From contig CAZFSR010000021.1 of assembly GCA_964521575.1 (NCBI GenBank), positions 1-13,398 of the forward strand: a stretch of 13,398 nucleotides of DNA, written 5' to 3'. The position numbers and the translations under genes are program-made. The notes beneath the pieces were generated by a model. The model did not search any database. It saw only the letters and a program-made list of their open reading frames with translations, and had not been told where the DNA came from. Positions within the stretch are counted from its first letter, which is position 1. The number at the start of each line of letters is the position of its first letter. Shown one piece after another: positions 13,344 through 13,398 of this stretch. Source of the stretch: 79-D21 sp964521575 (GTDB lineage Bacteria > Synergistota > Synergistia > Synergistales > 79-D21).

Positions 13344-13398
13344 CTAGAACAGCCCGGTGATGCGTCCCTGTTCGTCGATGTCGATGGACTCGGCCGCG
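13344..13398 (-). CDS. 3' end of a truncated upstream gene, function unknown
   Basis: On the minus strand a frame enters from the window edge and ends at TAG (13344-13346), giving the tail AAESIDIDEQGRITGLF. The GC-rich wobble positions and ordinary composition fit a real C-terminus. The stop lies 72 bases before the livJ-like start with a -10 box between, so it probably belongs to a separate transcript. Too little is present to name it. Confidence 0.5.
   Translation of the reverse strand, partial: AAESIDIDEQGRITGLF

Overview
The window reads as a GC-rich bacterial chromosome fragment. Every convincing gene lies on the minus strand, so transcription runs from high to low coordinates. Tightly packed genes, a TRAP transporter, a LIV-type ABC transporter and a GGGGTCAGGTCTTGAA-type palindrome suggest an anaerobic or metabolically versatile proteobacterium-like organism. 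Desulfobacterota (former Deltaproteobacteria) is my best guess, but the assignment is an inference from gene content and no marker gene is present.

Region A (13398 down to about 8759) is a complete branched-chain/hydrophobic amino-acid-type (HAAT) ABC transporter operon. It contains the binding protein (livJ-like), two permeases (livH, livM) and two ATPases (livG, livF). A consensus -10 box lies upstream of livJ, a strong stem-loop sits between livJ and livH, the last genes overlap, and a clear Rho-independent terminator follows livF. The last codons of another gene lie at the extreme right edge.

Region B (8724 down to 178) looks like one catabolic regulon. A GntR-family (FadR/FCD) regulator comes first, behind a TTGACA/TATTAT promoter. 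It is followed by the large and small subunits of a split aconitase-X-type dehydratase, a LarA-type nickel-pincer hydroxyacid racemase/epimerase, a complete TRAP transporter (P, Q, M subunits) and an IlvD/Edd-family Fe-S dehydratase. Two nearly identical 17-bp palindromes (TAATAC-N5-GTATTA) lie in front of gntR and in front of the aconitase-X genes; they differ at one base in the spacer when aligned in opposite orientation. The first sits between the -35 and -10 of gntR. They are very likely the regulator's own operators and tie the regulator to the downstream genes.

The joint picture is import of a carboxylate by the TRAP system, inversion of an alpha-hydroxy carbon by the LarA-like enzyme, and dehydration by one or two Fe-S dehydratases, under control of a regulator that senses the acid. 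I know of no characterised pathway that combines AcnX, LarA-like and IlvD-like enzymes with a TRAP transporter, so this is the strongest candidate for something undescribed. The substrate cannot be read from the sequence.

Region C (177 to 1) is the non-coding tail. It holds a perfect 46-bp palindrome (102-147) flanked by 9-bp direct repeats, then the possible start of another minus-strand gene that runs off the window. No tRNA, rRNA, CRISPR array or intact insertion sequence was seen.
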